Assembly: GCF_021654775.1 (NCBI RefSeq)
Contig: NZ_AP025343.1
Coordinates: 1 to 64,000, forward strand
Reading direction: 5' to 3'
Origin: Paenibacillus azoreducens
GTDB taxonomy: Bacteria; Bacillota; Bacilli; Paenibacillales; Paenibacillaceae
DNA: 64,000 nt
A program made the translations under genes and the position numbers. Positions within the stretch are counted from its first letter, which is position 1. Each line of letters opens with the position of its first letter. The notes under the pieces were generated by a model. It saw only the letters and a list, made by a program, of their open reading frames with translations. It searched no databases and had not been told where the DNA came from. Below are positions 51,112-59,301 of this stretch, piece after piece.

Positions 51112-51513
51112 TTATGGGAAGATAACGATAGCGTCTATTTCGATAAGCCATTCAGGATCGGCTAGTGCTTGAACGCCTATATAGGTACTTGCTGTCTTCG
51201 GCCAGTTACGGCCAAACACATGAAATCCGGCGTCAAAAATAATCGAAATCAATTCCGGGTTGTGGTTTACCACAAAAATATTCATTTTTGCAATGTACAA
51301 TGGATCCGCTCGCACGGCTTCCAATGCATACTTAAGATTGGTGAACACTTGAATCGCTTGCGCGTAATAGTCCCCTGAACCGACCAATGCTCCTGTTTCA
51401 TCTACAGAAACCTGACCTGAGATGAAGGCCAGTTTAGAGGCAGTAGTTACCACGACATGAGAAATTACAGATGTAACTTTTTCCGTCAATGTCTTTGGAT
51501 TCACGATTTCCAT
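51112..51513 (-). CDS. RidA-family protein
   Basis: 133 residues from ATG 51513 (a TTG two codons earlier is also possible). LAFISGQVSVDETGALVGSG, AIQVFTNLKYALE and GVQALADPEWLIEIDAIVIF match the RidA/YjgF trimeric fold. RidA enzymes clear reactive enamines/imines; some act with oxygenases on ring-cleavage products. Twenty-odd bases separate it from the monooxygenase, so the two are an operon. Confidence 0.88.
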   Translation of the reverse strand: MEIVNPKTLTEKVTSVISHVVVTTASKLAFISGQVSVDETGALVGSGDYYAQAIQVFTNLKYALEAVRADPLYIAKMNIFVVNHNPELISIIFDAGFHVFGRNWPKTASTYIGVQALADPEWLIEIDAIVIFP

Positions 51514-51600
51514 AGGCAAGCATGCTCCATTTCCATATTTATAAATCTTCTCTTAAAAAGTGGATAAGTGTTTCCGGTAGAACCTCCTTCGTGAATTATT

Positions 51601-51614
51601 GTTTCATATGAAAT
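51601..51614. promoter_or_regulatory. Predicted MarR operator 1
   Basis: GTTTCATATGAAAT, one mismatch from the perfect palindrome at 51665. It lies 87 bases before the RidA start on the divergent side. The two sites are 64 bp apart, about six turns. Confidence 0.55.
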
Positions 51615-51664
51615 ATTTTTAATGCTTATTACATAGGGAAAAATATAAAATAATATATAATATA

Positions 51665-51678
51665 GTTTCATATGAAAC
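51665..51678. promoter_or_regulatory. Predicted MarR operator 2
   Basis: GTTTCATATGAAAC, a perfect 14-bp palindrome in the A/T-rich divergent region between RidA and MarR. Size and symmetry fit MarR-family operators. Binding is inferred. Confidence 0.6.
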
Positions 51679-51803
51679 AATATGATTGTACTTGGTCACT
51701 CTTTATCCTGTCAACCCCAAGCTCAATATGAGTATGACCGTTTGTTTCTCAGAAAACAATCTATGATATAATAAAACAAATAAGTCGAGGAGCCAGCATA
51801 ATC

Positions 51804-52280
51804 ATGGATACTGCCAGTAAGAACAAAACCGCCATTCATGAATTTTTCATTCAGTTTCTTGAGCAAAAAGAGCAATATGAAACCCGAATAACTGCCACAT
51901 ACCTGGAGGATATCCGGAAGCATATTGAATCGGATTTCAGCTTGAATATGACGGAACTGCACACCATTGCGTGTATCGGAGAGCAGGAGCCGATCAATGT
52001 CACTTCCATCGCGGAAAAGATAAATTTAAGCAAAGGGAATACCTCCAAGATCGCAAATAAATTACTAAAGGCAGGTTGGGTGCGAAAAGCCCAACTCAAC
52101 GATAACAAAAAGGAAGTGTATTTTCGGCTAACGCCTGTCGGCAAAAAGCTATTTGCTGCTCATGATGAGCTCCATACGAAGGAAAAGCAAAGAATGTACG
52201 AATTTTTGGAAAGATACAACGAACGAGAGCTTGAATTTATCAAACAGCTGTTTGAAGATATGGTTGACTTCTATCGCTAA
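51804..52280 (+). CDS. MarR-family regulator
   Basis: 158 residues. Winged helix: NMTELHTIACIGEQEPINVT, IAEKINLSKGNTSKIANKLL (recognition helix) and VRKAQLNDNKKEVYFRLTPV (wing). Terminal helices dimerise. GAGGAG precedes ATG 51804. It is divergent from the RidA/monooxygenase operon with two palindromes between, so a role as ligand-released repressor of that operon is likely. Confidence 0.9.
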   Translation: MDTASKNKTAIHEFFIQFLEQKEQYETRITATYLEDIRKHIESDFSLNMTELHTIACIGEQEPINVTSIAEKINLSKGNTSKIANKLLKAGWVRKAQLNDNKKEVYFRLTPVGKKLFAAHDELHTKEKQRMYEFLERYNERELEFIKQLFEDMVDFYR

Positions 52281-52650
52281 CGTACCTCAACAAACTGTAC
52301 ATATGTTAGACATCAATAACAATTGGAGGTGCAGTTCAAGTGAGTGGCTACTTTTAGTTAATCAATCAGGCAGTCTTTTGAAATATGTATAGAATCGTCG
52401 ATTTTGGAAAATAAATACGCCGCCCTTGCGCTGGGAATTATCAGAAATAATTGCGGGACATGCGCAGGAACGGAATTTCGCTGATAGCTCCGTTAGGTTG
52501 ACGCAAGGGCAGAGGAGGAGAATGACACGCATGTGCGAACATCTTGTTCCCGAATCCGCCATGGCGTTGAAGTAAGAGGCTCTCTGCACAGGAAGGCAAC
52601 AGCCGCCTTATCGCCTGCTGCTCCATCACGAAGGGAGTATACCCCTTTAG
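52281..52650. other. Non-coding stretch after MarR gene
   Basis: GGAGG with GTG at 52339 opens only a 5-codon frame (VSGYF), perhaps the start of a lost gene. An inverted repeat GCCCTTGCG / CGCAAGGGC brackets 52423-52511. No intact gene seen. Confidence 0.45.
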
Positions 52651-52902
52651 ACGATCGCCCACTTGCGAGTCTGCCTTCGATTTAACCATGACATCGCAGA
52701 TAAGGTGAAGGAGTCGAACTATCATTTCATAGAGGATATGAAAGAGCATCAAGATGGATTGGATGTGGTCTTACGCGTTCGTCAGATGGATGAATTGCTG
52801 CAATGGGTGCTTGGCTGGGGAGCGGGCTTAATAGTGTTGGAACCCGAATCTTTCCGAAATCGGATTCGTGAGGAAGCCCAAAAAATTCCAAAACGCTACT
52901 GA
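52651..52902 (+). pseudogene. C-terminal fragment of a WYL-domain regulator
   Basis: About 80 residues: ADKVKESNYHFIEDMKEHQD, LDVVLRVRQMDELLQWVLGW then AGLIVLEPESFRNRIREEAQ match the end of YafY-type WYL regulators. The N-terminal HTH and WYL core are absent. No convincing start codon. A strong terminator overlaps its stop, showing the 3' end is original. Confidence 0.72.
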
Positions 52903-52928
52903 CATAACGTTGTCAGTAGCGTTTTTTT
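52892..52928 (+). terminator. Terminator of the WYL fragment
   Basis: AACGCTACTGACA/TGTCAGTAGCGTT, a 13-bp perfect stem with 6-base loop, then TTTTTTT overall. It includes the fragment's stop codon. Confidence 0.9.
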
Positions 52929-53031
52929 ATAATTGGACATGTAAATGTAAAGGAGATAGATAAGTAAAAAAGTATGTGTTGCAACGGTTGTAGGACGCAG
53001 CCAAACCTATTATTAGGAAGGATGATATCTT

Positions 53032-53436
53032 ATGAATTTCGCTTCTGTACGCATCATTACTGACGACGTGGATCGTCTCGTCGAGTTCTATGAGAAAGTC
53101 ATGGGGGTTTCGGCGGAGCGACCCGCGCCCGTATTTGCCGAACTCGTTGTGCCATCATGCACCCTTGCAATCGGCCACTCCCAGACGGCGCAGCTAATCG
53201 GCGCCGGTTCCGTAGTGGGGGCCAACAATCGCACTGTCATTATTGAGTTCCGCGTCGACGATGTCGAGGCCGAATATGTGCGATTGAAGCCATTTGTCGA
53301 TGATTGGGTAAAGGAACCGACCACGATGCCGTGGGGGAACCGTTCTATGCTGTTCCGCGATCCCGACGGCAACCTTCTTAACCTTTTCGAGCCGGTGACC
53401 GAGGATGCGATTAAACGGTTTAGAGGCAGACATTGA
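53032..53436 (+). CDS. VOC-superfamily (glyoxalase/dioxygenase-like) protein
   Basis: 134 residues, one full VOC unit of two beta-alpha-beta-beta-beta modules: FASVRIITDDVDRLVEFYEK and NRTVIIEFRVDDVEAEYVRL, ending MLFRDPDGNLLNLFEPV. Metal ligands of the fold would be the His/Glu near these strands; the first usual His is not evident. Such proteins include glyoxalases, dioxygenases and antibiotic-binding resistance proteins. Substrate unknown. AGGAAGGATG precedes ATG 53032. Confidence 0.85.
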   Translation: MNFASVRIITDDVDRLVEFYEKVMGVSAERPAPVFAELVVPSCTLAIGHSQTAQLIGAGSVVGANNRTVIIEFRVDDVEAEYVRLKPFVDDWVKEPTTMPWGNRSMLFRDPDGNLLNLFEPVTEDAIKRFRGRH

Positions 53437-53474
53437 CGGGCAGTAAAGAACTTGCCGTTACAGACAGCGCGGAG

Positions 53475-53497
53475 AACCGTATCACAAGTAGGACGAA
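53475..53497 (+). repeat. rlmH-terminus repeat, copy 6
   Basis: AACCGTATCACAAGTAGGACGAA. In frame it reads RGEPYHK-stop (TAG). Left flank matches copy 2. It is the last copy in the window. Confidence 0.62.
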
Positions 53498-53712
53498 ATC
53501 TACCTGTCGAAAAATAAAGCAGATGGGTTGGGAAATTTATATTTCGAGAGGCTGCGAGCATGATCGGCAGCCTTCGTTGCGTTAACGGGCAGTAGAGCGT
53601 GGCAATAGAGAAGATGATAATATTCACAAAGGGAAACATGAGTTCTAAAATGGCGAGAATAACCTTTTATTGGAGTATTAGAGAGAAGAAGTGATTCGTG
53701 GGAGTGATAAAT

Positions 53713-53812
53713 ATGCCGACTTTTATATTGAGCGGGGCACGACTTTTTTAGCGAAGATGCAGGTTACCCGTTAGTATTCCTGCATGGTCTCCATGGAAGC
53801 AGCAAGATGATC
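53713..53812 (+). pseudogene. N-terminal scrap of an alpha/beta hydrolase
   Basis: MPTFILSGARLF, stop, then in another frame DAGYPLVFLHGLHGSSKM, the beta-strand and oxyanion-hole HG region of alpha/beta hydrolases. It ends at a stop after 35 codons. No downstream domain. The region 53500-53710 has no gene. Confidence 0.55.
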
Positions 53813-53844
53813 TGATATTTATTTAGAGGGAGCAGGTCGGCCGT

Positions 53845-54738
53845 TTACTTTGATACAGGAAGGTTCCCAGCCTCATCCCCTCGTTTCCGTGCAGCCCCAA
53901 TTAGCATAGGAATGGAGATCAGTAGACTGACTACAACCGGAACAATAGAGCCCTCAAGTCCAAATTCGCCCCCGGTGAGAAGTGCGTCACCGTTCACTTT
54001 TACAGTAAATAGACCGGCAGCAACGTGTCCGGAAACAGGAATGCCAAGCAAGCCTTCCATGGCATTCCAGGCAAAATGCAGTCCCATGGTGAACCACAAG
54101 TTCCGCCGCCACAAGAATGCGGCCCCGAGCAGCACACCTGCTTCCAGGACTATGGCGAACGAGCTCCATAATGTTGCCCCCGAATTTCCAAGATGGGCAA
54201 CTCCAAAGAATAGAGAGGTCACAGCAAGGGCGAGCGGCCTTCCCCCCATTTTATCCATGGCTTGAAACATAAGTCCTCGAAAGATCAGTTCCTCGACAAT
54301 TGCTGCCCCTAAGGCTGTTCCAATGCAGGATATTAGAACAGAACTTGTATCCGCAGAACTTGCCCACTGGAAGGAATACCCTCCCAGAGCCATAATAATA
54401 ACAGCCGATCCTGTGATAAAGACGGTTCCGGTTAGTACGCCCAGAACAGCATCAATCCCTGCGCACTGTCCAGATATTTCTGGAGCGGACCGCCGGGCCA
54501 GGTAGGTCATCGTGAGTTTATAAACCAAGATGGACAGAAATCCCATTACTAGTGTAAAAATAAGGGAAACCGTCCCCTCTGCCCGCTCTGTCAGCTGCCG
54601 GAAGAACGCTTCTATGAGAATTATACCGACAGCCCCCGCAATCATCCAGACGATTGGAAAGCGCCAAAATGAACTCCAAACACTTAACTTTCTGCCATTT
54701 TGCAGCAGTTCTGTATTTCTAGACCTTTTTCTCTTCAT
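53845..54738 (-). CDS. CPBP-family intramembrane protease
   Basis: 297 residues with about eight hydrophobic segments. The Abi/CPBP motifs are AAIVEELIFRGLMFQ (EExxxR), VTSLFFGVAHLGN (FxxxH) and LGLHFAWNAMEG-type (GLHFAWN). Family members cleave membrane substrates in bacteriocin immunity or stress signalling. AGAGGTGATATGAGGC precedes ATG 54738. It is next to a NarL-type two-component system in the same orientation. Confidence 0.88.
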   Translation of the reverse strand: MKRKRSRNTELLQNGRKLSVWSSFWRFPIVWMIAGAVGIILIEAFFRQLTERAEGTVSLIFTLVMGFLSILVYKLTMTYLARRSAPEISGQCAGIDAVLGVLTGTVFITGSAVIIMALGGYSFQWASSADTSSVLISCIGTALGAAIVEELIFRGLMFQAMDKMGGRPLALAVTSLFFGVAHLGNSGATLWSSFAIVLEAGVLLGAAFLWRRNLWFTMGLHFAWNAMEGLLGIPVSGHVAAGLFTVKVNGDALLTGGEFGLEGSIVPVVVSLLISIPMLIGAARKRGDEAGNLPVSK

Positions 54739-54820
54739 GCCTCATATCACCTCTTCTGTTGTTCGATGCTATGAGTATAGGCGGAAAAAGTCATAAAGAG
54801 ACAGTGCGCTTTGGTCATAA

Positions 54821-55465
54821 TTAATGATCCATAAATCCTGAATCTCGGGCTTTGCGGGCGGCCTCCCGCCTTCCTTTCACATTAAGCTTGGAATAAATCG
54901 TTGAGATATAATTTTTAACCGTCCCTTCACTAAGATACAACACCTCGGCAATTTCCTTATTACTCAGGCCCGCAGCCAGCTTATGCAGCACTTCTATTTC
55001 ACGGGCAGTGAGCCCAAATTCATTCTTTTTCTCAGGGGTGGCATTGTTCATGTTCTTGATCATTTTGCTCGCCATTTCCTGCGAAATTAAAGTCCCTCCC
55101 GCCTGAACGACCCGTATGCCTGCAGCCAGGTCTCTGGGATGAATGGCTTTGAGCAGATAACCTTCTGCCCCATAGCTTAATGCCGCTAACACATACTCGA
55201 CTTCCTTATAAGAGGTCAGCATGATGATTTTGGTTGCAGGTATTCGCTCTTTAATCAGGGCCGTTGCGGCGACGCCGTCCATGACTGGCATGTTGACATC
55301 CATCAACACAATATCCGGCATAAACTGCTCACATCCCTTTACGGCTTCTTCCCCATTTTTGGCTAAACCGACAATTTCCAAATCCTCTTCCATGGACAGC
55401 ACGATATGTAAGCTCTCAAGAATTAACTCTTGATCATCGGCAAGCAGCACTTTAATCTTCACCAT
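54821..55465 (-). CDS. NarL/LuxR-family response regulator
   Basis: 214 residues. Receiver: LLADDQELILESLHIVLSME, phospho-Asp in DIVLMDVNMPVMDG, Lys in YLLKAIHPRD. C-terminal GerE-type HTH: LTAREIEVLHKLAAGLSNKE then YLSEGTVKNYISTIYSKLNV. Overlaps the sensor kinase gene by 14 bases. The CPBP protease gene downstream may be a target. Confidence 0.93.
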   Translation of the reverse strand: MVKIKVLLADDQELILESLHIVLSMEEDLEIVGLAKNGEEAVKGCEQFMPDIVLMDVNMPVMDGVAATALIKERIPATKIIMLTSYKEVEYVLAALSYGAEGYLLKAIHPRDLAAGIRVVQAGGTLISQEMASKMIKNMNNATPEKKNEFGLTAREIEVLHKLAAGLSNKEIAEVLYLSEGTVKNYISTIYSKLNVKGRREAARKARDSGFMDH

Positions 55466-56627
55466 GCGGCATCACTCCTTTCAGCGGGATTTCGCATCTG
55501 ACTTCGGTTATCGCTGGAGTTCCCTCCCCAGATGATAGGTGTAGGCGGCCTCCCAACCGCTCAACCCGATGTTCCATCGTGGTCAAGCCGAAGCCATAAT
55601 TTAGCTTGTCGATCGGTTTGCCGTTATTTCGAACAGACAATTGCAGATTGCTCTCGGAAAATCTAAGCTCCAGATGCAGTTGAGATGCTTTTCCATGCTT
55701 TAGCGCGTTTGTAAAGGATTCCTGGATGACCCGAAGGATCGCTTGCCGTACTTCAAAACGTATGGACCGTTCTGTCTCCGGCAGACTCATAGTCAGGGCC
55801 GTACCCGTATGCTCCCGGAAACGGGCTACAAGGGATTCAACCTGTCGGATTAGACTTGATTCCTCTTCTTCCCCCATCTCGTGTACGATGTTTCTCATTT
55901 CGTCCAGATTTTTCTCTGCCAATGTTCTTAAGCGAATTAACCGATCTTTGGCCTCGGCAGGCTTGCTATCCATAAGGGCAATAGAGGCATCAAGGCTCAG
56001 AATGAGTGAGATAAAGGAATGCCCCAGTGTATCATGAAGCTCCTTGGACATGCGGTTGCGCTCTTCAAGCAAAGTCATTTTCTCAATCTCGGCCGTGTAG
56101 TGAGTTAACAGCTTATTTTGCTGCTCCACTTCGGCTACCAGTTCATTCTTCTGATAATACGCGTTGGCGACGAAGCTTGCCCATATGCCGATGAAGCAGA
56201 ACAGCAGATTGTCTGTTCCGATACTTAGGGTTTGCTCCCAAGATAATCTTAGGTAAGACTGAAAGGAAAAGGGGATGGAAACAACTACGGGAACGATCCA
56301 AAGGGATTGCTTAGTCAATAAGTACCCCATTGTAAGACTCGGCAGCAAATAGTCCGCTTTTGAAGTCAGATCCGGATGAATAACAGAATTCACATAATAA
56401 GAACCGCCAAGCAATAGCTCCAATATGCAAAACCAGACTTTGTTCATCCGGCGCCCAGGAAACCAGAACAGCAAAGGGACGACAAGGGCTAAGCTCAGCC
56501 AGATCACGTTTAATAACTTTTGGTTCGAAAACTCGCCTACTGCCAGAGCCCGGGACAACAGCAAAATATAATGGTATAGACGAAGAGCGAATATACCCCA
56601 ATCCATAAAAGATAATATTTTTTTCAT
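55452..56627 (-). CDS. HisKA_3-type sensor kinase
   Basis: 391 residues. Six hydrophobic segments within the first ~165 residues form the membrane sensor; a short coiled coil follows. The dimerisation/phosphoacceptor motif is EERNRMSKELHDTLGHSFIS (His about 197). The ATPase has FTNALKHGKASQL and YGFGLTTMEHRVERLGG. It resembles DesK/LiaS-type kinases sensing membrane state. Operon with the NarL-type regulator. Confidence 0.92.
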   Translation of the reverse strand: MKKILSFMDWGIFALRLYHYILLLSRALAVGEFSNQKLLNVIWLSLALVVPLLFWFPGRRMNKVWFCILELLLGGSYYVNSVIHPDLTSKADYLLPSLTMGYLLTKQSLWIVPVVVSIPFSFQSYLRLSWEQTLSIGTDNLLFCFIGIWASFVANAYYQKNELVAEVEQQNKLLTHYTAEIEKMTLLEERNRMSKELHDTLGHSFISLILSLDASIALMDSKPAEAKDRLIRLRTLAEKNLDEMRNIVHEMGEEEESSLIRQVESLVARFREHTGTALTMSLPETERSIRFEVRQAILRVIQESFTNALKHGKASQLHLELRFSESNLQLSVRNNGKPIDKLNYGFGLTTMEHRVERLGGRLHLSSGEGTPAITEVRCEIPLKGVMPHGED

Positions 56628-56779
56628 ATCAACATCTTACAGCAAATCTAAAAACTCTGGTGAAGAATAAAGGATTTCCGAAAAACAGTTTATAGGCGAA
56701 AACGTAATACCCAAAATTGATCCATTCCATTTTCCATTCATGACCATCGCCGCGCCGATAATGGCTGAACGCCCGTCGT

Positions 56780-56884
56780 ATGGGAGATGGCCTAGGAGCC
56801 AACTCCCTTATAGCACTCTTGGTGGTCTTTGTTATTGTGATTAGCGTTTTTTGGTGTATAAATCACTCAAAAAGTGAAATTTAA
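56780..56884 (+). CDS. YjcZ-like small membrane peptide
   Basis: 34 residues: MGDGLGANSLIALLVVFVIV then ISVFWCINHSKSEI. Glycine-rich start plus one helix resembles YjcZ-type sporulation peptides. The ribosome site is weak. A second short frame, ATG 56911 (MYPPRSGFNDKGGSPI...), has GGAACGGAG upstream but overlaps the hydrolase gene end and is less convincing. The stretch 56628-56779 shows nothing. Confidence 0.38.
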   Translation: MGDGLGANSLIALLVVFVIVISVFWCINHSKSEI

Positions 56885-57008
56885 AAATGAAGAGGAACGG
56901 AGTGACATACATGTATCCACCAAGAAGCGGATTTAATGACAAAGGCGGCTCTCCTATTATACGTTTTCAACTCTCGTATTCGTTAGGATTGTTCTATCAA
57001 GCAACTGT

Positions 57009-57902
57009 TCATCTGAGATGCTGTGTGATGAAGAGCGCAGCACGGTCCAGGGCTTGATCGGCTTCATCGAGAATACCAGTGAACGCCTGGAAAACATGCG
57101 GGACGTCGGCGGTAACGTCAAGGATTACATCCACGCCTGCTGCCCGTGCACGGTCGGCTAACTGCGTGGAGTCGTCAAGGAGTAGCTCGTTAGTTCCAAC
57201 CTGTAGCAGGAGCGGCGGGAATCCGGTAAGATCGGCGAACCTGGCGGGGCTTATGAGTTCATGATTCGGGTCCTGTCCAGCGAGATACATCGCATCCGTG
57301 AATGCAAAGCCCTCACGGGTGAAGAACGGGTCGAGCCCCATTTTGCTATTCATACTTGCTCCGGAGTGCGTCTTATCCAGCCCCGGCGAGAAAGCCGCTA
57401 CCGCTGCTGGCATCGGCAGACCTGCGTTCCGTGCCATCAGGCAAGTCGAGACAGCAATACCGCCACCGGCAGAGTCGCCAGCAAACGCAATAGACGTCGC
57501 CTGGGCTCCGTTGTCCAGAAGCTCACGATAGGCTGCGAGAGCATCTTCAAGAGCCGCAGGGAACGGATGTTCCGGAGCCAGACGATAATCGAGTGAGATG
57601 GACCGGATCCGGGTCCTGTTGACCAGGTTCGCGGTAAGGGACATGGCAGTGTAGGGGGAACCCATAATATACGAGCCGCCATGGAAATAGAGAATGATTC
57701 CTGTGCGGGCATCCTGTGCGGGGTCAACGATCACGCCGGGGCGATTACCCAAGGTCGTCGGCGCGTTCCGAACGCCCGCAGGTACTTTCATAGTTGCCAT
57801 CATGGCAGCGAAGTTCGCGCGCATTTCCTCGACGCTTTGTGGTTTGGTGGGCTCAGGACGCCGCAGCATTTCATCCAGAATTTTACGTTGTTCTCTAGAC
57901 AT
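57009..57902 (-). CDS. Alpha/beta hydrolase (HSL family)
   Basis: 297 residues from ATG 57902, which follows AAGGAG at eight bases; a longer frame to 58004 runs through the divergent promoter. Oxyanion motif YFHGGSYIMGSPY, nucleophile elbow FAGDSAGGGIAVS, Asp near LLDDSTQL and His in DVPHVFQAF complete the hormone-sensitive-lipase-type triad. Probably a carboxylesterase. Divergent from a WYL regulator with a shared palindrome. Confidence 0.9.
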   Translation of the reverse strand: MSREQRKILDEMLRRPEPTKPQSVEEMRANFAAMMATMKVPAGVRNAPTTLGNRPGVIVDPAQDARTGIILYFHGGSYIMGSPYTAMSLTANLVNRTRIRSISLDYRLAPEHPFPAALEDALAAYRELLDNGAQATSIAFAGDSAGGGIAVSTCLMARNAGLPMPAAVAAFSPGLDKTHSGASMNSKMGLDPFFTREGFAFTDAMYLAGQDPNHELISPARFADLTGFPPLLLQVGTNELLLDDSTQLADRARAAGVDVILDVTADVPHVFQAFTGILDEADQALDRAALFITQHLR

Positions 57903-57987
57903 ATGATGTTCTCCTTCTCTTTTTTTAGTCGCTTTCCACCGTAATCTCTCCCAACGATCCGGCTTATTCATAGTGTATAATATAAAT

Positions 57988-58004
57988 GTGACAGAACTTG
58001 TCAC
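57988..58004. promoter_or_regulatory. Predicted WYL-regulator operator and divergent promoters
   Basis: GTGACA-GAACT-TGTCAC is a perfect 6-bp dyad. On the minus strand GTGACA also serves as a -35 box with TATTAT 16 bp downstream, reading to the hydrolase. On the plus strand TATAAT at 57975-57980 lies just upstream. A regulator bound here would affect both genes. Confidence 0.5.
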
Positions 58005-58027
58005 TATATTTTTTGGGGGTGAATATA

Positions 58028-58999
58028 ATGGGAAAGTCGAGGCGCCTGATTGAATTGATGATGGCAGTAAATCGGAAGCGGAAATTCACCGTCAAAGAGC
58101 TTGCTGAAGAATTTGGTGTGTCTACCCGGACTATGCTGCGCGATTTGCAGGAGCTTAGTGGAATGGGAGTGCCTTTATACTCTCAAGTTGGTGCAGGAGG
58201 TGGATACCAGGTTCTTACAGAGCGAACCCTTCCACCGATTTCATTTACGGAAAATGAGGCATTCTCCATATTCTTTGCTTCCCATGCTCTTCGACACTTC
58301 AGTTCGCTGCCCTTCGAGGCATCTGCAGAGTCCGCACTTCGAAAATTTTACAGGCATTTATCGGATGATGTGAAAAGTCAAATAGACGAGATGCGGCACC
58401 GAATTGATTTCTTTACGCATACACGCCCTGAACGAGCTGGCTACCTTGAGATATTGCTCCAAGCGTCCATTAGAAAGTTGCCCGTGACAATCAATTATGG
58501 AACACAGAAGTATGAGACCAATGAAAGAACGATTCAACCCATCGGTATATATGCCCATGAGGGATATTGGTTTTGCCCAGCTTACTGCTATTTGCGAAAA
58601 GCTTTCCGATTATTCCGGGTAGATCGGATATGGTCAGCCGTTTGGGCGGATGCCGAAGCGTTGCCTACAGTAGATGTTTCAGAGGTGGATTTAACGAATT
58701 GGGGACTGCATTTCTACAGCAAACTGGAAAGCGTAGATGTCAAAGTGAAACTAACGGCAAAAGGGATTGAGTTATTCCGAAATAAGGGCTGGATTTTCCC
58801 TTGGGGAGAATTACATAGTTCCAATGACGGCACAGGCATACTACAGATGGGTATCTTCCCCTCAGAAATACGATTCTTTGCTGAATACTTCTTTTCGTTC
58901 GGTGCTGAAGCGGTCGTGCTCCAACCGGAGGAACTAAGAGAAGCTGTCAGAAGGAAGTTGGTCTGTGCGCTCGAAGAGTATAATGTCCCAAACTCCTAG
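58028..58999 (+). CDS. YafY-type HTH-WYL transcriptional regulator
   Basis: 323 residues from ATG 58028 after GGGGGTGA. N-terminal DeoR-like HTH: FTVKELAEEFGVSTRTMLRD. WYL domain at ~140-225 (VTINYGTQKYETNERTIQPI, then HEGYWFCPAYCYLRKAFRLF) and a WCX C-terminal extension. WY of the name motif appears as YWF. Divergent from the esterase, which it probably controls. Confidence 0.9.
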   Translation: MGKSRRLIELMMAVNRKRKFTVKELAEEFGVSTRTMLRDLQELSGMGVPLYSQVGAGGGYQVLTERTLPPISFTENEAFSIFFASHALRHFSSLPFEASAESALRKFYRHLSDDVKSQIDEMRHRIDFFTHTRPERAGYLEILLQASIRKLPVTINYGTQKYETNERTIQPIGIYAHEGYWFCPAYCYLRKAFRLFRVDRIWSAVWADAEALPTVDVSEVDLTNWGLHFYSKLESVDVKVKLTAKGIELFRNKGWIFPWGELHSSNDGTGILQMGIFPSEIRFFAEYFFSFGAEAVVLQPEELREAVRRKLVCALEEYNVPNS

Positions 59000-59301
59000 T
59001 CTTCGATTTCGATTTTAAAGGTGGATCGGAATTCTTTTGGGCGTTAGATGCAGAAAACGAGCTTATCCTTATGTCAAGGGGCTTTTCCGGACAATAGAAA
59101 AACCCCTTCCCCTATGTCAGCAAAAGGGGCTGCGCTTAAAAAATGCTTTGTGAGTTGGGCGTCAATCTGCTTTAATTTCTTCACAGAACAACCGTCATTT
59201 TCTTAGCAAGCTCAGACAAATTTTTGGTTTTAAAAAAAAGATTATGTTACGCAAATGGGCAGTTTAGAGCCCTTATCCTGCCTTCTTGCGTGTTATGTTT
59301 C
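59000..59301. other. Intergenic stretch with repeat copy b
   Basis: No gene. AAGGGGCTTTTCC and ACCCCTT form a hairpin at 59078-59108. The 34-bp sequence at 59115-59148 repeats that at 48519-48552 with two mismatches. Further A/T-rich DNA leads to the MATE gene end. Confidence 0.5.

Noticed and set aside
53712..57902. Insertion sequences around the gene scraps
   Set aside because: No transposase frame or paired terminal inverted repeats with target duplications were found.
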